From NCBI RefSeq assembly GCF_005519465.1, contig NZ_CP027858.1, forward strand, positions 5,939,001-6,003,000: a stretch of 64,000 bases of DNA, written 5' to 3'. Position numbers and translations under genes: made by a program. This DNA comes from Streptomyces clavuligerus. Its GTDB lineage: Bacteria; Actinomycetota; Actinomycetes; Streptomycetales; Streptomycetaceae. Positions 22,768 through 31,180 of the stretch are shown here, piece by piece; position 1 is the first letter of the stretch; every line of letters begins with the position of its first letter. The notes under the pieces were generated by a model. The model was not told the DNA's origin. It made no database searches and saw only the letters and a list, made by a program, of their open reading frames with translations.

Positions 22768-23205
22768 TCAGCGGGTCAGCTCGGGCAGCGCCGCGAGCCT
22801 GCGCAGGGACTCCTCAAGCGCCGCCGTCGCCGACTGGGTGAGCTTCGCGGCCATCAGCGACACGGCGGCGCCGGTGAACTCGCCCTCGATCCGCACCACG
22901 GTGGTGTCCCCGTCGGGGATGAGGGCATAGCGGTTGCGGAGTGTGACGCCCATGGGGCCCTGGCCCGTGATCCCGAGGAGTCGGCCCGGCTCGTACTCGA
23001 CGACTGTCCAGGTCACCTCGGCGGGAAAGCCCATCAGGCGCATGTTCTCCTGGTACCGGGCCCCGGACTCCAGGGTGGCGGGTCCGCCCCCGGGGAACCC
23101 GGTGTGTGTGCTGCTCCACCGGTGGTGGCCGCTGAAGTCGGTGAGCTGGGCCCAGATCTCCGCCGCGGGCGCTGCGATCCTGGCCTCCGCGCTGACCTCG
23201 GCCAT
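22768..23205 (-). CDS. SRPBCC (START-like) family protein
   Basis: A 145-aa single-domain protein with the helix-grip fold: EARIAAPAAEIWAQLTDFSGHHRWSS at the start, a central beta sheet, and a long C-terminal helix (AVSLMAAKLTQSATAALEESLRRLAAL). Such proteins bind hydrophobic ligands or act as cyclases. The ligand is unknown. The ATG (MAEVSAEAR) follows GGAGGGG. An upstream ATG at 23253 would add a non-conserved stretch. Convergent with the PadR gene, 28 nt apart. Confidence 0.85.
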   Translation of the reverse strand: MAEVSAEARIAAPAAEIWAQLTDFSGHHRWSSTHTGFPGGGPATLESGARYQENMRLMGFPAEVTWTVVEYEPGRLLGITGQGPMGVTLRNRYALIPDGDTTVVRIEGEFTGAAVSLMAAKLTQSATAALEESLRRLAALPELTR

Positions 23206-23329
23206 AGGGCCACCCCTCCCTGTCGGGTCCTGCCGCCACGGTGTCGCGGCCATGTGTCGCGATGTCGCGGAAGGTAGCCGCCGCCGGTGGAGAACTCAAG
23301 ACTGACGGACCGTCAGAAAAAGAGGGGGG

Positions 23330-23434
23330 CTGAGGTTCTCCTCCGTAAGGAGGATTGTCCGGCGGTGGTGCCCACCTTGCGTGGGAGGTGGACATAGACC
23401 TCTACGGGGATGTAAAGGGTGCTTGTCCCTGATG
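23330..23434 (+). other. Structured leader upstream of the Clp-N gene
   Basis: Three successive small hairpins can be drawn: CTCCTCC/GGAGGA around GTAA (about 23336-23354, which would hide an AAGGAGG), CCCACC/GGTGGG-type pairing at about 23370-23392, and AGGG/CCCT at about 23415-23430. No U-tract. Could be an RNA regulatory leader or coincidence of G/C-rich sequence. Confidence 0.4.
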
Positions 23435-23457
23435 AGGTGGGAGATGTGCAGCTCCCT

Positions 23458-24111
23458 ATGCCGAAACCGCCCGTCAGGCCCGCAGAGATCCACAGTGACA
23501 TCCGCAGTGATGTCCGCAGCGACGTCCGTCTCGACATCGACTCACGATCCACGACTCACGATCCACGACTCACCGCCGAGCTGGTCTCGGTGGTGACGGC
23601 GGCCCGGCGCAGGGCGGTGCGCGACGGCGACCGGCAGATCGACACCGCCCACCTCCTGCACTCGCTCATCGAGGCGGATGCCGAGGTACGGGCCGTCCTC
23701 GGCCCCGGCCCCCGGCTCGCCAGGGTCCTCGGCTATCTCGCCCAGCGCAGCATCGGCTACGGGCTGCGCTGGCGGGGCTCGGTGGAGGACCGCGGGGCGC
23801 TGCGGGCCGCCCCGGGCGGTGGAGCGGCGGCGGTGCCCGGTCCCGGTACGGCGGCGTCCGCTCGCGGCGGGGCGCCCCGGGCCCGTGCCGATACGCCGGG
23901 CGGACGCCCGGTCCTCCGGGGTGTCTCACCCGCCGCCGTCGGCGCGCTCGAAGGGGCACTGGCGTACGCGGAGTCGCGCGGCGCCCGGCGGGCCACCGGG
24001 CAGGATCTGCTCCGTGCCCTGGCGGCGGACGGCGGCTGCCGCGCGGTGGAGGTGCTGCGGTGGGCGGGAGCCGACACGGTCCGGCTCGGCGGGCGCGCCG
24101 AAGCGCCCTGA
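23458..24111 (+). CDS. Clp N-terminal repeat domain protein (stand-alone)
   Basis: A 217-aa protein with two Clp-N (double helical repeat) halves, about 40-105 (VTAARRRAVRDGDRQIDTAHLLHSLI) and about 155-215 (LEGALAYAESRGARRATGQDLLRAL), joined by a low-complexity Gly/Ala/Pro linker. No ATPase domain, so it resembles ClpS/ClpN-type adaptors or the ClpX-independent Clp-N regulators of actinobacteria. Role unknown. The first 35 codons (Asp/Arg/Ser repeats) contain DNA tandem repeats not a multiple of three, so the true start may be further downstream (for example GTG near 23590). Starts at 23419 and 23446 are also open. Confidence 0.75.
   Translation: MPKPPVRPAEIHSDIRSDVRSDVRLDIDSRSTTHDPRLTAELVSVVTAARRRAVRDGDRQIDTAHLLHSLIEADAEVRAVLGPGPRLARVLGYLAQRSIGYGLRWRGSVEDRGALRAAPGGGAAAVPGPGTAASARGGAPRARADTPGGRPVLRGVSPAAVGALEGALAYAESRGARRATGQDLLRALAADGGCRAVEVLRWAGADTVRLGGRAEAP
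23538..23573 (+). repeat. 14-bp direct repeat, about 2.6 copies
   Basis: Unit CGACTCACGATCCA occurs at 23538-23551 and 23552-23565, with a partial third copy. It sits within the annotated 5' coding part of the Clp-N gene; 14 is not a multiple of three. Confidence 0.85.
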
Positions 24112-24189
24112 GAACGGGCCCGGGGACGGTGCGTAAGCCAGCACCCTGAAGGGGTTACGGTCCTGACGGCGTGCTGTCATGATGTGCCG

Positions 24190-25290
24190 ATGCACGGGTC
24201 ACAGGGAAGAAACAGGGGCCTGGGGATCGCCCTGGTCTCAGCGCTCGCGTTCGGAGGATCGGGGGTCGCGGCCAAACCGCTGATCGAGGCGGGCGTCGAC
24301 CCGTTGCACATGGTGTGGCTGCGGGTCACCGGCGCCGCGCTGCTGATGCTGCCGCTCGCCTGGCGCCATCGCGCGCTGCTCCGCCGCAGGCCCGCACTGC
24401 TTCTCGGGTTCGGGACGCTCGCCGTCGCGGGTGTCCAGGCGTTCTACTTCGCCTCCATATCCCGCATCCCTGTCGGGGTGGCCCTGCTCGTCGAATATCT
24501 CGGCCCGGCCCTGGTGCTCGGCTGGATCCGCTTTGTCCAGCGCCGACCGGTCACCCGCGCGGCGGCCGTCGGCGTGGTGCTCGCCGTCACCGGACTCGCC
24601 TGTGTGGTCGAGGTCTGGTCGGGGCTGGGCTTCGACCCCCTCGGGCTGCTGCTCGCGCTGGGCGCGGCGTGCTGCCAGGCGTGCTACTTCATCCTGGCGG
24701 ACCATGGCGCCGACGGGACGGAACCGGCCGATCCGCTGGGAGTCATCGCGTACGGCCTCCTGGTCGGCGCGCTGGTGCTGACGGTGGTCGCCCGGCCCTG
24801 GAATCTGGACTTCGGGCTGCTCGCCCAGGATGTCGCCGTGGGGGACACGGGCAGGCTCGTCCCGGCGCTGCTGCTGCTCGGATGGGTGGTACTGATCGCC
24901 ACCGTGCTCGCGTACATCACCGGAGTCGTCTCGGTGCGCTCACTGTCCCCGCAGGTCGCGGGGGTGGTCGCCTGTCTGGAGGCGGTGATCGCCACCGTGC
25001 TGGCCTGGGTGCTGCTGCGGGAGCACCTGTCGCTGCCGCAACTGCTGGGCGGCGCCCTGGTGCTGCTCGGGGCCCTCATCGCCCAGTCGCAGGCGCCGAA
25101 GGCCCCCGCGTCGGAGCCGGTGGCCTCGGGCACGCCGGTACGGCCCGGGTCCGCGGAGGGCGTGTCGGCGGAGGGCGTGTCGGCGGAGCGCGCGTTGGCG
25201 GTGAACGCGTCGGCGGTGGACGAGCGTGCGGACGGCCCGGAGGGCGGATCGGCGGACCGTCCGGCGGATGTGCCTCGCGTACGCACCTGA
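24190..25290 (+). CDS. EamA/DMT-family transporter (first of three)
   Basis: A 366-aa inner-membrane exporter with ten predicted helices in two EamA halves (about 8-145 and 150-295). Helical hallmarks are GIALVSALAFGGSGVAAKPLI at the start and LEAVIATVLAWVLLREHLSLPQLLGGALVLLGALIAQS at the end of the second half. The remaining 70 residues are a hydrophilic Ala/Ser/Glu/Val repeat tail. Family members move amino acids, nucleobases or drugs. Substrate unknown. ATG at 24190 or GTG two codons earlier; neither has a clear ribosome site. Confidence 0.87.
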   Translation: MHGSQGRNRGLGIALVSALAFGGSGVAAKPLIEAGVDPLHMVWLRVTGAALLMLPLAWRHRALLRRRPALLLGFGTLAVAGVQAFYFASISRIPVGVALLVEYLGPALVLGWIRFVQRRPVTRAAAVGVVLAVTGLACVVEVWSGLGFDPLGLLLALGAACCQACYFILADHGADGTEPADPLGVIAYGLLVGALVLTVVARPWNLDFGLLAQDVAVGDTGRLVPALLLLGWVVLIATVLAYITGVVSVRSLSPQVAGVVACLEAVIATVLAWVLLREHLSLPQLLGGALVLLGALIAQSQAPKAPASEPVASGTPVRPGSAEGVSAEGVSAERALAVNASAVDERADGPEGGSADRPADVPRVRT

Positions 25291-25294
25291 AGGG

Positions 25295-25316
25295 CCTCCC
25301 GCGCCCGCGCGGGAGG
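25295..25316 (+). terminator. Terminator after the first EamA gene
   Basis: CCTCCCGCGC/GCGCGGGAGG hairpin 5 nt after the stop codon, with almost no loop (effective loop four bases). Confidence 0.7.
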
Positions 25317-25450
25317 ACGTCCCGCCGCGCGCCGCGACGGGACGCTCCTCCGCGCCGAGGAGGTCCGCGCGGACACGGCGGCGGGCGGACTCCCGTGCCG
25401 GCCGGACCGCCGAGCCGTCGGCGGCGGAAGGCCGGGCGCCCGGAGGGAAG

Positions 25451-25480
25451 TTGTCCGCCGAAGCCGCCGGACCGTAGAGT
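25451..25480 (+). promoter_or_regulatory. Promoter for leader peptide and second EamA gene
   Basis: TTGTCC (25451-25456) and TAGAGT (25475-25480) at 18-nt spacing. The expected transcription start falls at 25487-25488, exactly on the ATG of a short open frame, which predicts a leaderless mRNA. Confidence 0.68.
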
Positions 25481-25487
25481 GCCGATC

Positions 25488-25523
25488 ATGCATTCGACTG
25501 TCCTCCCGCCGCCTGCCGCCTAG
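25488..25523 (+). CDS. Putative leaderless leader peptide MHSTVLPPPAA
   Basis: An 11-codon open frame beginning at the predicted transcription start and ending in TAG, 113 nt before an EamA transporter gene. It contains three consecutive prolines, a ribosome-stalling sequence. It is followed by a CCCGGG-GCGT-CCCGGG hairpin (25554-25569) and by a wider GCGGGC (25525) / GCCCGC (25582) pairing that encloses it. This is the arrangement of a translation-coupled attenuator or sensor peptide. No experimental support is known to me; peptide conservation in other species would decide. Confidence 0.55.
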   Translation: MHSTVLPPPAA

Positions 25524-25553
25524 CGCGGGCGGTCTGCCGTTGACGAAGACGGG

Positions 25554-25569
25554 CCCGGGGCGTCCCGGG
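25554..25569 (+). promoter_or_regulatory. Hairpin between leader peptide and EamA gene
   Basis: Six-pair perfect stem CCCGGG/CCCGGG with GCGT loop, preceded by GGG and followed by TTG. It is nested inside a longer-range GCGGGC/GCCCGC pairing, so alternative folds are possible depending on where the ribosome sits on the leader frame. Confidence 0.5.
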
Positions 25570-25636
25570 TTGATGCGCGCTGCCCGCACGCCGGAGCCGA
25601 GCGTTCATCCTCCCGTTCTTCTCACGGAGACCTCTC

Positions 25637-26659
25637 GTGTCGCATTCCTCGCAGCCCTCGGCTGCCGCTGTGTCCGCACGGGCCGCCGCGCCCCTCTCCG
25701 CCGGACGCGGCCTGCTCTGTCTGGTCGTCGCCGGGATCGCCTGGGGGACCGCGGGCGCCGCCGCCTCGCTGGTCTTCCGGGCCAGTGATCTCGGGCCGCT
25801 GTCCCTGTCGTTCTGGCGCTGCGCCGGTGCCCTGCTGCTGCTTCTGCCGGTGCTCGCCCTGCGCGCACGGCGTTCGCGCGCCGTCGCCGGCTCCGCCGCC
25901 CTGGGCGGGGCCGGGGCGCCCGCCGCGGCCGGGTCGCGCCGCCGCCGCACGGTCCGGATGCTCGGGACCGGAATCGGCCTCACCGTCTTCCAGGGCGGGT
26001 ACTTCGCCGCCGTGGAGGCCACCGGCCTCGCCGTCGCCACCGTCGTCACCCTGGGCGCGGGTCCGCTGCTGATCGCGCTGGGGGCCCGGCTGACGCTGGG
26101 GGAGCGGCTGGGCGCGGGCGGTGTGTTCGCGGTCGGCGGGGCGCTCTGCGGTCTCACCGTCCTGGTCCTGGGCGGTGAGGGCGGTACGGTCCGGCCCGCC
26201 GGGATCGCGTCGGCGCTGCTCTCCGCCACCGGGTACGCGGTGACCACGCTGCTCGCGCGCCGACCGGGCCCGCGTGGCGGGGCCGACCCGCTCGTCACCA
26301 CCGTGTGGTCCTTCGTGATCGGCGCGGTCGCGATGCTGCCCCCGGCCCTCGCCGAGGGGCTGCTGCCGGGCTCCGGGGACACGGTCCGCGTGGTCCTGCT
26401 GCTGGCGTATGTCGCGGCGGTCCCGACGGCGCTGGCGTATGTCCTCTACTTCGCGGGAGCCGCCCGCGTCCGGGCCGCCACCGTGTCGGTGGTCATGCTC
26501 CTGGAGCCGGTGAGCGCCGCCGTGATCGCGGTGACCCTGCTGGGGGAGCGGCTGACCCCGGCGACCGTGCTCGGCACCGCCCTGCTGCTGACGGCGGTCA
26601 CGGGACTGGCCTGGGCCGAGACGGCACCGGGGCGCCGGACCCGGGCCGCACGGCGCTGA
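25637..26659 (+). CDS. EamA/DMT-family transporter with upstream leader (second of three)
   Basis: A 340-aa exporter with ten helices in two EamA repeats (about 20-170, 185-330). Distinctive pieces are [28 protein letters not shown] and, in the second half, [42 protein letters not shown] start with GGAGA 6 nt upstream. The gene lies downstream of a promoter, a leaderless polyproline leader peptide and a hairpin, so its expression may respond to translation status, and the substrate might relate to that signal (inference). It ends in a short basic tail. Confidence 0.9.
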   Translation: MSHSSQPSAAAVSARAAAPLSAGRGLLCLVVAGIAWGTAGAAASLVFRASDLGPLSLSFWRCAGALLLLLPVLALRARRSRAVAGSAALGGAGAPAAAGSRRRRTVRMLGTGIGLTVFQGGYFAAVEATGLAVATVVTLGAGPLLIALGARLTLGERLGAGGVFAVGGALCGLTVLVLGGEGGTVRPAGIASALLSATGYAVTTLLARRPGPRGGADPLVTTVWSFVIGAVAMLPPALAEGLLPGSGDTVRVVLLLAYVAAVPTALAYVLYFAGAARVRAATVSVVMLLEPVSAAVIAVTLLGERLTPATVLGTALLLTAVTGLAWAETAPGRRTRAARR

Positions 26660-26750
26660 CATCCCTCCCGTGCGTCCCCTTCCGCGGCCCGGTGCCGTGC
26701 GGAGGGGACGCACGGGGTGTGCTCGACGGGCCCGGCGGCCGGGCGGCGGG

Positions 26751-27458
26751 TCAACCGGCGGGCAGATACCCCGGGGTCCCGGTCGCCGGGTCGAGGTCGT
26801 CCGCCGGGACCGGGGCCCCGTACGAGGTCCGCACCGGCACGACCCCCGCCCAGTACGGAAGGTCCAGATCCTCCGGGTCGTCGACCGGCGGGCCGGTGCG
26901 GACCTTCGCCGAGACCTCCTCCAGATCCAGCCGCAGGACGGCCGTCGCCGCCAGCTCACGGGCGTTGGGCGGGCGGGAGTCCCGGGAGCGGCCCGGCGCC
27001 ACCGCGTCCACCAGGGCGTCGAGGGCGGCGCGCCGCTCCCCGGGGTCCACGACCTGGTGGGCGGTGCCGTGGATGACGACCGAGCGGTAGTTGACGGAGT
27101 GGTGGAACGCGGAGCGCGCCAGCACCAGCCCGTCGAGGTGGGTGACGGTCAGACAGACCGGGAGACCGGGGGCCTCCCCGTCCGCCCCGGAGGCCATCCG
27201 CAGCGGCCGGGAACCGGTCGAGCCATGGACGTACACGCGCTCCCCGACGCGCGCGTACAGCGTCGGCAGCACCACCGGGGCGCCGTCCCGGACGAAACCG
27301 AGGTGGCAGAGGTATGCCCCGTCGAGGATGGAGTGCACCTGCTCGCGGTCGTACACCGCGCGTTCCCTGGAACGGGTGGGGACGGTGCGGCCGGTCGGTT
27401 CGTAGGCGCCGGTGCCGACGGCGGGGGCGGCGGCGGATTCGGTCCGGGTGTCCGGCAT
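26751..27458 (-). CDS. Pyridoxamine 5'-phosphate oxidase-like FMN/F420 split-barrel protein
   Basis: A 235-aa PPOX-fold protein. The split barrel begins near residue 35 (REQVHSILDGAYLCHLGFVRDGAPVVLPTLYARVGERVYVHGS), where a flavin phosphate would bind. The remainder matches the NimA-type flavin-dependent reductases (FHHSVNYRSVVIHGTAHQV). Not a true PdxH: the PLP/substrate tail is absent. The ATG follows GGAGG. It is divergent, with only 26 nt between starts, from a MocR-type regulator, which probably controls it. MocR proteins often respond to PLP or related ligands. Confidence 0.85.
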   Translation of the reverse strand: MPDTRTESAAAPAVGTGAYEPTGRTVPTRSRERAVYDREQVHSILDGAYLCHLGFVRDGAPVVLPTLYARVGERVYVHGSTGSRPLRMASGADGEAPGLPVCLTVTHLDGLVLARSAFHHSVNYRSVVIHGTAHQVVDPGERRAALDALVDAVAPGRSRDSRPPNARELAATAVLRLDLEEVSAKVRTGPPVDDPEDLDLPYWAGVVPVRTSYGAPVPADDLDPATGTPGYLPAG

Positions 27459-27470
27459 GGCGGCCTCCAT

Positions 27471-27503
27471 TGCACTAGTGCATAATGTTATTTGTGCTAG
27501 GAG
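27471..27503. promoter_or_regulatory. Divergent operator region between PPOX and MocR genes
   Basis: A perfect 12-bp palindrome TGCACTAGTGCA (27471-27482) overlaps the upstream edge of both genes. A related CTAG half-site (TGTGCTAG, 27493-27500) follows in inverted sense. The sequence is much more AT-rich than its surroundings. Likely the MocR autoregulatory site covering both promoters. Confidence 0.6.
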
Positions 27504-28825
27504 AGTATCTGATCACTGGTCGGCGCGCAGCGGAGATCGCGGCCGACATCGAACGCGCGGTGGGCGCCGGGAAGCTGAGGCCCGGTCAGTCGCTGCCCCC
27601 GATGCGGGAGCTGGCGGCCGGTCTCGGCGTCAACCCGAACACCGTGGCCGCCGCCTACCGCACCCTGCGCGAGCGCGGCGTCATCGAGACGGCGGGCCGC
27701 CGGGGCAGCCGGGTGCGCCCCCGTCCGGCCAGCACCTCGCGCGGCTCCATCGGGGGCGGGGCGCCGCCGGGGGTACGGGACGTGGGCGGGGGCAACCCCG
27801 ACCCGGCGCTGCTGCCGCCGCTCCGCGAGGTGCTCGACGCGGTGGCGCGACGCGCCGACGAGCGGCCCGTGCTCTACGGCGAGGAGCCCCTGGACGAGGA
27901 GTTCGCCCGGCTCGCCCGGGCCGCGCTGGACGCCGACGGGGTGCCCGCCGGACCCGTTGTCGCCACCTCCGGCTCGCTCGACGCCATCGAACGGGTGCTC
28001 GCGGCGCGGCTGCGGCCCGGTGACGCCGTCGCCGTCGAGGACCCCGGCTGGCACAGTCTGCTGGACCTCGTCCCGGCGCTCGGGCTCCGTGCCGTCCCCG
28101 TCCCCGTCGACGACGAGGGGCCCCGCACCGCCGGGGTGGAGCGGGCCCTCGCGGCGGGGGCGCGGGCGCTGATCGTCACCGACCGCGCCCAGAACCCCAC
28201 GGGGGCCGTCGTGGGGGCGGACCGGGCGGAGGAGCTGCGGGGCGTGCTCGCCCGCCATCCGCAGGTGCTGCTGATCGAGGACGACCACGGGCACGGGATC
28301 GTCGACCAGCCGCTGCACCCGCTCGCCGGGGCCACCGGGAACTGGGCCTTCGTCCGTTCCACGGCCAAGGCGTACGGGCCCGATCTGCGGGTCGCGGTGC
28401 TCACCGGCGACCCGCTCACCCTCGACCGGGTCGCAGGGCGGCAGCGGCTCGGGCCCGGCTGGGTCAGCAGGCTGCTCCAGCGCACCGTCGCCGGGCTCTG
28501 GGCCTCGGGGGCCGTCGACCCGCGCACGGTGGCCCGCGCGTACGGGGAGCGGCGCGAGGCGTTGGTGCGGGCGCTGGCCGGTCATGGGATCGCGGCGCAC
28601 GGGCGCAGCGGGATGAATGTGTGGGTGCCGGTGCCGGACGAGACGGCGGCGGTGGCACGGCTGGTGCACGAGGGGTGGGCCGTCGCCCCCGGCGCGCGGT
28701 TCCGGATGGCGGCACCGCCCGGTGTGCGGATCACCGTCTCGGGGCTGTCACCCGCCGACATCGACGCGGTGGCCGCGGCGGTCGCCGTGGCCACCGCACC
28801 CGCGCCGGCCCGCAGCTACGGCTGA
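27485..28825 (+). CDS. MocR-type (GntR/aminotransferase) transcriptional regulator
   Basis: A 446-aa regulator (counted from ATG). The N-terminal GntR winged helix (about 15-80) has PGQSLPPMRELAAGLGVNPNTVAAAYRTL. A fold-type-I aminotransferase domain (about 105-440) has the PLP lysine K295 in STAKAYGPDLRV and the DDHGHGI and NPTGAV motifs. MocR proteins sense PLP or aldimines of their ligands. The start is unclear: ATG 27485 would place a TTA codon second; GTG 27494 is in frame; and the only good ribosome site (AGGAG, 27499-27503) sits 5 nt before an in-frame CTG at 27509. The short operator overlap suggests autoregulation. Confidence 0.9.
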   Translation: MLFVLGEYLITGRRAAEIAADIERAVGAGKLRPGQSLPPMRELAAGLGVNPNTVAAAYRTLRERGVIETAGRRGSRVRPRPASTSRGSIGGGAPPGVRDVGGGNPDPALLPPLREVLDAVARRADERPVLYGEEPLDEEFARLARAALDADGVPAGPVVATSGSLDAIERVLAARLRPGDAVAVEDPGWHSLLDLVPALGLRAVPVPVDDEGPRTAGVERALAAGARALIVTDRAQNPTGAVVGADRAEELRGVLARHPQVLLIEDDHGHGIVDQPLHPLAGATGNWAFVRSTAKAYGPDLRVAVLTGDPLTLDRVAGRQRLGPGWVSRLLQRTVAGLWASGAVDPRTVARAYGERREALVRALAGHGIAAHGRSGMNVWVPVPDETAAVARLVHEGWAVAPGARFRMAAPPGVRITVSGLSPADIDAVAAAVAVATAPAPARSYG

Positions 28826-28942
28826 GCGGCCCCGGCGACGGCGGGGCTCCGGCCGCGGTCGTGCAGAACGTGGCCGCACGGGCTGCGGAGGGACGGTCCA
28901 CGGCTGACCGGTCCGCGGTGGTGTGGTCCGCGGTCGCGCGGC

Positions 28943-30109
28943 CTACGGCTGGGCGGGGGTGCTCGCGGCGGACCGTCCGGCGGCGGTCGCGCGGGCCATG
29001 GCCTCGGTTCCGGCCGCCGCGCCGGTCGTGGTGGGCGCCGTCCGCACGTCTCCGGGGAGTCCGTCCGCCGGGAGGTCGCCCTTCGGGGGGCGGAGGCCCT
29101 GTTCCGGCCGCCCGCCTGCCCGGACGGTGCCGCCGCTGTTCCGCCCCCGTCCCCGGCTCTGCGCCAGCGCGGCCCCGGCCAGCACGATCGCGGCACCCAC
29201 CGGGGTGTTCCAGCTCAACTGCTCGCCCAGCAGTGCGACACCCGCCGCCGTGGCGATGACCGGGATGAAGTACGTGACCATGGTCGCGGTAGTCGGCCCG
29301 ACCTCCTCCACCAGGCCGTACTGGACCAGCAGGGCGAACCCGGTCCCCAGGACGCCGAGGGCCACCACCGCCAGCAGCGGCACCGGCGCGAACGACGACG
29401 GAAGCTCGGTGAAGAGCGGGGTCACCACAGCGAGCTGGACCGTGGCCAGCAGAAGCTGCGCACCGGTCAGGGAGAGGTGCGACTCCTCGCGGCCCGCGAG
29501 CGTCCGGCGTACGTATATCCAGCCGACCGGGTAGCAGAACGAGGCCAGCAGGGCCAGCGCCGTGCCCCGGACATCGAGCCCGGAGAAGCCCTGCCAGGCG
29601 CCGAGCACGGTCAGCACACCGAGGAAGCCGACGCCGAGCCCCGCCACCCGGCGCCGGGTGGGCCGGTCCTCGGAGAGCGCGACCAGGGAGAGCAGCATGC
29701 CCCACAGCGGTGAGGTGGCGTTGCAGATACCCGCCAGGGTCGACGGGATCGTCAGCTCCGCGTAGGCGAAGAGCGAGAACGGCACCGCGTTGAGCAGCAG
29801 CGCGGCCACGGTGAGATGGGCCCAGACCCGGATGCCGCGCGGCAGTCGGTCGCGCCGTACGGCCATGGCCACGGCGAGTACCGCCGTACCGAAGAAGAGC
29901 CGGCCGAACGTCACCTGGAACGGTGCGTATCCCTCGGTGCCGACCTTGATCAGCAGAAAGCTGAACCCCCACACCAGGGACAGCACCGCGAAGCGGACAC
30001 GCCAGTCGAGGCGGGGGCGCCGATCGGGACCGGGGTGCTGGTCACGGCGGGGGCGGCGGCCCCGCTCGACGGGGGAGCGCGGGGTGGTGCGGGCGGGGAC
30101 GCTGGTCAT
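28943..30109 (-). CDS. EamA/DMT-family transporter (third of three)
   Basis: A 388-aa exporter with a 40-residue basic N-terminal tail, then ten helices: VLSLVWGFSFLLIKVGTEGYAPFQVTFGRLFFG opens the first half, and the second half has the GLDVRGTALALLASFCYPVGW segment. A disordered Gly/Pro/Thr tail follows residue 330. ATG preceded by GGGTGG; a start 15 nt upstream is also open. It is divergent from a LysR regulator, the usual arrangement for LysR-controlled amino-acid or metabolite exporters. Substrate unknown. Confidence 0.9.
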   Translation of the reverse strand: MTSVPARTTPRSPVERGRRPRRDQHPGPDRRPRLDWRVRFAVLSLVWGFSFLLIKVGTEGYAPFQVTFGRLFFGTAVLAVAMAVRRDRLPRGIRVWAHLTVAALLLNAVPFSLFAYAELTIPSTLAGICNATSPLWGMLLSLVALSEDRPTRRRVAGLGVGFLGVLTVLGAWQGFSGLDVRGTALALLASFCYPVGWIYVRRTLAGREESHLSLTGAQLLLATVQLAVVTPLFTELPSSFAPVPLLAVVALGVLGTGFALLVQYGLVEEVGPTTATMVTYFIPVIATAAGVALLGEQLSWNTPVGAAIVLAGAALAQSRGRGRNSGGTVRAGGRPEQGLRPPKGDLPADGLPGDVRTAPTTTGAAAGTEAMARATAAGRSAASTPAQP

Positions 30110-30130
30110 GCGTTCCACCCTCACCCCTGC

Positions 30131-30184
30131 GAACTTCTTAGCACAAGCGAGAATTTGTTCAGGGTTTTGCTTAGCATTGCTTAC
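30131..30184. promoter_or_regulatory. Divergent promoter/operator of EamA and LysR genes
   Basis: An AT-rich 75-nt spacer with two TTAGCA direct repeats 33 nt apart (30138 and 30171). TTGT-like (30155) and TAGCAT (30172-30177) elements sit directly before the LysR ATG, only 8 nt away, so that transcript is probably leaderless. LysR-type T-N11-A half-sites can be fitted but not uniquely. Confidence 0.55.
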
Positions 30185-31180
30185 ATGTTGAATCTGGAGC
30201 GCCTACGGACCCTGGACGCCCTCGCCCGTCTCGGCTCGGTCAGCGGGGCCGCCGAAGGGCTGCATGTCACCACATCCGCCGTCTCGCAGCAGCTCGCCAA
30301 GTTGGAACGGGAGGTGGGGCAGCGGCTCCTGGCCAGAAACGGGCGCGGGGTCCGCCTCACCGACGCCGGGCGGCTGCTCGCCGACCACGCGGCCCGCATC
30401 CTCTCCCAGGTCGAGCTGGCCCAGGCGGACATCGAGGCCCAGAGCGGCCAGGTCGTCGGCGAGGTGCGGATCGGCGGCTTTCCGACCGCCGCGCGCGGAC
30501 TGTTCCCCGCGGCCCTCGCCCGGCTCCGCGCGGACCACCCCGACCTGCGCGTCCGCACCCAGGAGCTGGAGCCCGAGCGGGGGGTGCGCGGAGTCGTCCG
30601 GGGCGATCTCGACCTCGCGGTGGTGCTCGACTGGAGCAACCGGAGACTGCCGGTGCCCGGCGGCCTCGCGCAGACGCATCTGCTGGACGACTCCGCCGAC
30701 ATCGCCATGCCCGCGGGCCATCCGCTCGCGGGACGCGCCGACGTCGAACTGGCGGAGTTCGCCGACGACGAGTGGATCTCCTGGCCGGAGGGGGAGTTCT
30801 GCCACGAGTGGCTGATGTTCACCCTGCGCTCCCAGGGCATCGAACCCCGGATCGGCCATCTGGCCGCCGAACACCACACCCAGCTCGCGCTGATCGCGGC
30901 CGGGCTCGGCGTCTGCGTGGCCCCCCGCCTCGGCCGCGGACCCGTGCCCGAGGGGGTCGCCGTCGTCCCCGTGCGCAGCGGCATGCGGCGCCATGTGTAC
31001 GCGGTCTGGCGCACCGACGCGGAACGGCGCCCCTCGCTGCGGGCCGCGGTCGCCGCGATGCGTCAGGCCGTACGGGATCAGTCCCTGCTGGAGCGCGCGC
31101 CGGCGGGATCGTCCGCTGAGGAGCGCGGCACGGGTGGCGGCTCACTCCGCCCGGGGGCGGGGCGCTCCCCCGTGCGGTGA
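30185..31180 (+). CDS. LysR-family transcriptional regulator
   Basis: A 331-aa regulator. The N-terminal helix-turn-helix is at 1-60 (LNLERLRTLDALARLGSVSGAAEGLHVTTSAVSQQLAKLEREVG), followed by a linker helix and a periplasmic-binding-like effector domain (about 90-300). The ATG is at the predicted leaderless start. Divergent from an EamA exporter, which it likely activates when the exporter substrate accumulates. The last 39 nt overlap the convergent PPOX gene. Confidence 0.93.
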   Translation: MLNLERLRTLDALARLGSVSGAAEGLHVTTSAVSQQLAKLEREVGQRLLARNGRGVRLTDAGRLLADHAARILSQVELAQADIEAQSGQVVGEVRIGGFPTAARGLFPAALARLRADHPDLRVRTQELEPERGVRGVVRGDLDLAVVLDWSNRRLPVPGGLAQTHLLDDSADIAMPAGHPLAGRADVELAEFADDEWISWPEGEFCHEWLMFTLRSQGIEPRIGHLAAEHHTQLALIAAGLGVCVAPRLGRGPVPEGVAVVPVRSGMRRHVYAVWRTDAERRPSLRAAVAAMRQAVRDQSLLERAPAGSSAEERGTGGGSLRPGAGRSPVR

